From: Clostridiales bacterium UBA2658
GTDB taxonomy: Bacteria; Bacillota; Clostridia; Oscillospirales; Oscillospiraceae
DNA length: 8,301 nt
Assembly (NCBI GenBank): GCA_002359425.1
Contig: DEMY01000110.1
Location: 27,085-35,385, forward strand
Reading direction: 5' to 3'
Position 1 is the stretch's first letter, and every line of letters begins with the position of its first letter. Below the pieces are notes generated by a model. That model did no database searches. It saw only the letters and a program-made list of their open reading frames with translations, and was not told the DNA's origin. The position numbers and the translations under genes are program-made. Shown one piece after another: positions 6,608 to 8,301 of this stretch.

Positions 6608-7885
6608 ATGGCAAAACAGCTTCGCGCAGAAATTCTCTGCGTCGGAACGGAGCTTCTGTTGGGAAACATCACAAACACGAACGCGCGGGACGTCTCGGTC
6701 TACCTCTCGGAGCTTGGCATCGACGTGTTTTATGAAACCGTCGTCGGCGACAACCCCGAACGGCTCACGAAGGCCGTTGACATCGCCAAATCGCGCGCGG
6801 ACATCATCATCACGACCGGCGGTCTTGGCCCGACCTGTGACGACCTGACAAAGCAGGTGCTCGCCAAGGCGTTCGGTCTCGAAATGGAATTCCACGCGGA
6901 GCTTGCCGAGGAGATGAAGCGCTATTTCCACGATGTTCTCGGCGTTTCGGAGATGACGGAAAACAACCTCCAGCAGGCGTATCTGCCCGTTGGCTGCACC
7001 ATTTTCCACAACGACTGGGGCACCGCGCCTGGCTGCGCGTTCGAGTCTGGCGGCGTGCATGTGCTCATGCTGCCCGGCCCGCCGCGCGAGTGCAACGCCA
7101 TGTTCAAGGCCTGCGCCATGCCTTATCTGCGCGCCCTGTCGGACGAGCAGCTCTATACGCATAATCTCCGCATTGTCGGCAGCGGCGAGAGCACCGTTGA
7201 ATCAAAGCTGCGCGACCTCATGAACGAGCTTTCAAACCCGACCCTCGCGCCCTATGCGAAGGAGGGCGAGGTTTTGCTGCGCGTGACTGCCAAGGCAAAA
7301 TCTCAGGACGAAGCCGAAGCTCTCATGGAGCCGGTGCTTGAAAAGGTGCAGGCGACCATCGGCGACCTCATTTATGGCATGGATGTGGACAGCCTTGAGG
7401 AGGTCGTTTTCGTTCTGCTCAAGGCCAAAAAGCTGACGCTTGCGACGGCGGAGAGCTGCACAGGCGGCCTGATTGCCAAGCGCATCACAGACCTGATCGG
7501 TTCGTCGCAGGTCTTTCGCGGTGGTGCTGTGACCTACGCGACCGAAACCAAAACCTCTGTTCTGGGCGTTCCGGCAGACGTGATCGAGAAAAACGGCGTG
7601 ATCAGCGCGGAGGTGGCAAGTGAAATGGCCGTCCGTGCAAGAAAGCTCTTCGGAACCGATCTTGCCGTTTCGACCACCGGCCTCGCGGGACCGGATGGGG
7701 ACGGGAAAAACCCCGTGGGTACCGTTTTTGTCGCGCTGGCCACCCAAAAAGAGGTTTATGTCTCAAAGATCAGTTCCGGCATCGGCCGCGCGCGCGTGCG
7801 CATTCTTGGCTCATCCTGTGCGCTCGACATGCTGCGGCGCTACCTCACGGAGTTGCCTGTCGTCGTCGATTACTACAAAAAATAA
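6608..7885 (+). CDS. cinA: CinA family protein, MoCF-like domain plus PncC-like amidase domain
   Basis: CinA proteins combine an N-terminal COG1058/molybdopterin-binding-like domain, linked to ADP-ribose pyrophosphatase activity in characterised members, with a C-terminal domain that deamidates nicotinamide mononucleotide in the pyridine nucleotide cycle. At 425 residues it has the full two-domain length of about 410-430. N-terminal signatures are GTELLLGNITNTNA (13-26), TTGGLGPTCDDLT (69-81) and LPGPPRECNAMF (155-166). The C-terminal domain has TAESCTGGLIA (280-290), GGAVTYATETK (305-315) and STTGLAGPDGDG (355-366). Both domains look intact. The ATG at 6608 has AGAAGGG (6591-6597) 10 bases upstream. 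In Bacillus and some streptococci cinA precedes recA; here a phosphoribosyltransferase follows instead. The gene was named for competence induction, but it occurs widely in bacteria that do not transform, so a salvage role is more likely. Confidence 0.95.
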   Translation: MAKQLRAEILCVGTELLLGNITNTNARDVSVYLSELGIDVFYETVVGDNPERLTKAVDIAKSRADIIITTGGLGPTCDDLTKQVLAKAFGLEMEFHAELAEEMKRYFHDVLGVSEMTENNLQQAYLPVGCTIFHNDWGTAPGCAFESGGVHVLMLPGPPRECNAMFKACAMPYLRALSDEQLYTHNLRIVGSGESTVESKLRDLMNELSNPTLAPYAKEGEVLLRVTAKAKSQDEAEALMEPVLEKVQATIGDLIYGMDVDSLEEVVFVLLKAKKLTLATAESCTGGLIAKRITDLIGSSQVFRGGAVTYATETKTSVLGVPADVIEKNGVISAEVASEMAVRARKLFGTDLAVSTTGLAGPDGDGKNPVGTVFVALATQKEVYVSKISSGIGRARVRILGSSCALDMLRRYLTELPVVVDYYKK

Positions 7886-7895
7886 GCCGTTTTCC

Positions 7896-7924
7896 TTGCT
7901 TTTTCGCGCAAACAAAGGTAAAAT
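7896..7924 (+). promoter_or_regulatory. Candidate sigma-70 promoter for the phosphoribosyltransferase gene
   Basis: TTGCTT (7896-7901) and TAAAAT (7919-7924) are separated by exactly 17 bases in an AT-rich stretch directly after cinA. The -10 matches consensus at five of six positions, the -35 at three, including the TTG core. Transcription would begin near 7931, giving a leader of about 120 bases. The position, between cinA and a long structured leader, supports a separate transcription unit. Confidence 0.5.
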
Positions 7925-7941
7925 AAATAATTGTGGTTTTT

Positions 7942-8000
7942 CGCTTTTTAGGCGAGCGGCCGCAAGCCGCCCCGCACACGGAACGGGGGCGAAAAAAGCG
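7942..8000 (+). promoter_or_regulatory. Structured 5' leader: outer stem enclosing two GC-rich hairpins
   Basis: CGCTTTTT (7942-7949) can pair with AAAAAGCG (7993-8000) in an eight-base-pair outer stem. Inside it, GCGGC (7956-7960) pairs with GCCGC (7966-7970) over a CGCAA loop, and CCCG (7971-7974) pairs with CGGG (7984-7987) over a nine-base loop. The layout is a three-way junction, like many regulatory RNAs. No T run follows, so it is not an ordinary intrinsic terminator for cinA. The C run 7970-7973 could instead pair with the G run of the ribosome binding site (8039-8043). I recognise no known riboswitch consensus; purine-riboswitch signature bases are absent. Regulatory function is inferred from structure and position only. 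Confidence 0.4.
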
Positions 8001-8037
8001 TATACGATCCGCCAACGATCGACGGAAAAAGAATATC

Positions 8038-8043
8038 AGGGGG
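8038..8043 (+). promoter_or_regulatory. G-rich Shine-Dalgarno site of the phosphoribosyltransferase
   Basis: AGGGGG lies eight bases before the ATG at 8052 and fixes that start. It is unusually G-rich compared with the AGAAGG type used by comM and cinA, which makes it a possible pairing partner for the upstream C run at 7970-7973. Confidence 0.65.
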
Positions 8044-8051
8044 AAACCAGA

Positions 8052-8301
8052 ATGTTAAGCTATCCAATCGAGGTCGCCGGCCTCACGCGCGACCTACCCA
8101 TCTGCCGTGTGTCGGACGACCTGTACATCGGTGCGTTCGTCATTTTCGGCGATGTTGAAATGACCGTCCGCTGCGCCGAAGCGCTTTTGGAAAAAGCGCC
8201 GGAATTCGATTACATCATCGCGCCGGAGTGCAAAAGCATCCCGCTGCTTTACGAAATGTCCCGCCAGAGCGGCAAGAAATACTTCCTTGCCCGCAAGGGT
8301 C
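8052..8301 (+). CDS. APRT-like phosphoribosyltransferase, N-terminal part, cut by window end
   Basis: The first 83 residues are visible and the frame remains open to the window end. The sequence resembles clostridial adenine-phosphoribosyltransferase-like proteins: VAGLTRDLPICRV (8-20), DDLYIGAFVIFGDVE (22-36), a helix LLEKAPEFDYII, then PECKSIPLLYEMSR (58-71) and YFLARKG (77-83), which corresponds to the conserved arginine-lysine stretch of type I phosphoribosyltransferases. Such enzymes join a purine base to PRPP to give a nucleotide in the cytoplasm. The diagnostic PRPP-binding motif would follow downstream and is not in the window, so the substrate (adenine, xanthine or other) is unresolved. 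The ATG at 8052 is fixed by AGGGGG at 8038-8043. The gene appears to have its own promoter and a long structured leader, suggesting regulation separate from cinA. Confidence 0.8.
   Translation, partial: MLSYPIEVAGLTRDLPICRVSDDLYIGAFVIFGDVEMTVRCAEALLEKAPEFDYIIAPECKSIPLLYEMSRQSGKKYFLARKG

Noticed and set aside
7975..8000. Resemblance of ACACGG and the GGGGGC-AAAAA-GCG segment to the 3' half of ykkC-type (guanidine/PRPP/ppGpp) riboswitches
   Set aside because: Only the short ACACGG string and a G run agree; the conserved 5' half of that class is not seen and the spacing differs. A covariance-model search would settle it.
7886..8000. Intrinsic terminator after cinA
   Set aside because: The GC-rich hairpins are not followed by a T run on the + strand, and the T-rich bases lie before them, as the 5' arm of the outer stem.
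7931..8051. Purine riboswitch ahead of the phosphoribosyltransferase
   Set aside because: The outer stem and two hairpins recall the layout, but the hairpin loops do not have the conserved complementary loop sequences and the junction bases do not match.

Overview
The window is a compact stretch of bacterial chromosome with every gene on the + strand. Eight genes are visible: the 3' end of hisS, complete aspS, a small DUF2087-family gene, a HAD-superfamily phosphatase, a YifB/ComM Mg-chelatase-like ATPase, thiI, cinA, and the 5' end of an APRT-like phosphoribosyltransferase. Standard bacterial codons, strong purine-rich Shine-Dalgarno sites (AGAAGG, AGGGG) and high G+C outside one island fit a G+C-rich member of the Firmicutes/Clostridia. 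The short, rhodanese-less ThiI and the sequence style of the last gene suggest a gut-type Oscillospirales/Ruminococcaceae organism. That placement is inferred from family resemblance, not from a marker gene.

Layout. Bases 1-3072 form a tight translation cluster: hisS ends 18 bases before aspS, and the aspS stop overlaps the DUF2087 start (ATGA), so the three are probably co-transcribed. From about 3071 to 3800 composition drops to about 41% G+C by hand count. This island holds the HAD phosphatase and a 73-base AT-rich spacer, and looks acquired or replaced. From 3816 to 7885 lie comM, thiI and cinA, separated by gaps of about 40-55 bases, each with its own ribosome binding site. The 166-base gap 7886-8051 is the most regulatory-looking part: a candidate sigma-70 promoter with a 17-base spacer, then a leader of about 120 bases that can fold into a long outer stem enclosing two GC-rich hairpins, just before the phosphoribosyltransferase.

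Function. The window is mainly housekeeping: charging of tRNA-His and tRNA-Asp, 4-thiouridine formation in tRNA and sulfur supply for thiamine (ThiI), recombination linked to DNA uptake (ComM), NAD/nucleotide damage salvage (CinA) and probably purine salvage (phosphoribosyltransferase). I found no CRISPR array, insertion sequence, phage gene, tRNA or rRNA. No clearly new multi-gene system is visible; the best leads are the structured leader before the last gene and the low-G+C HAD island.
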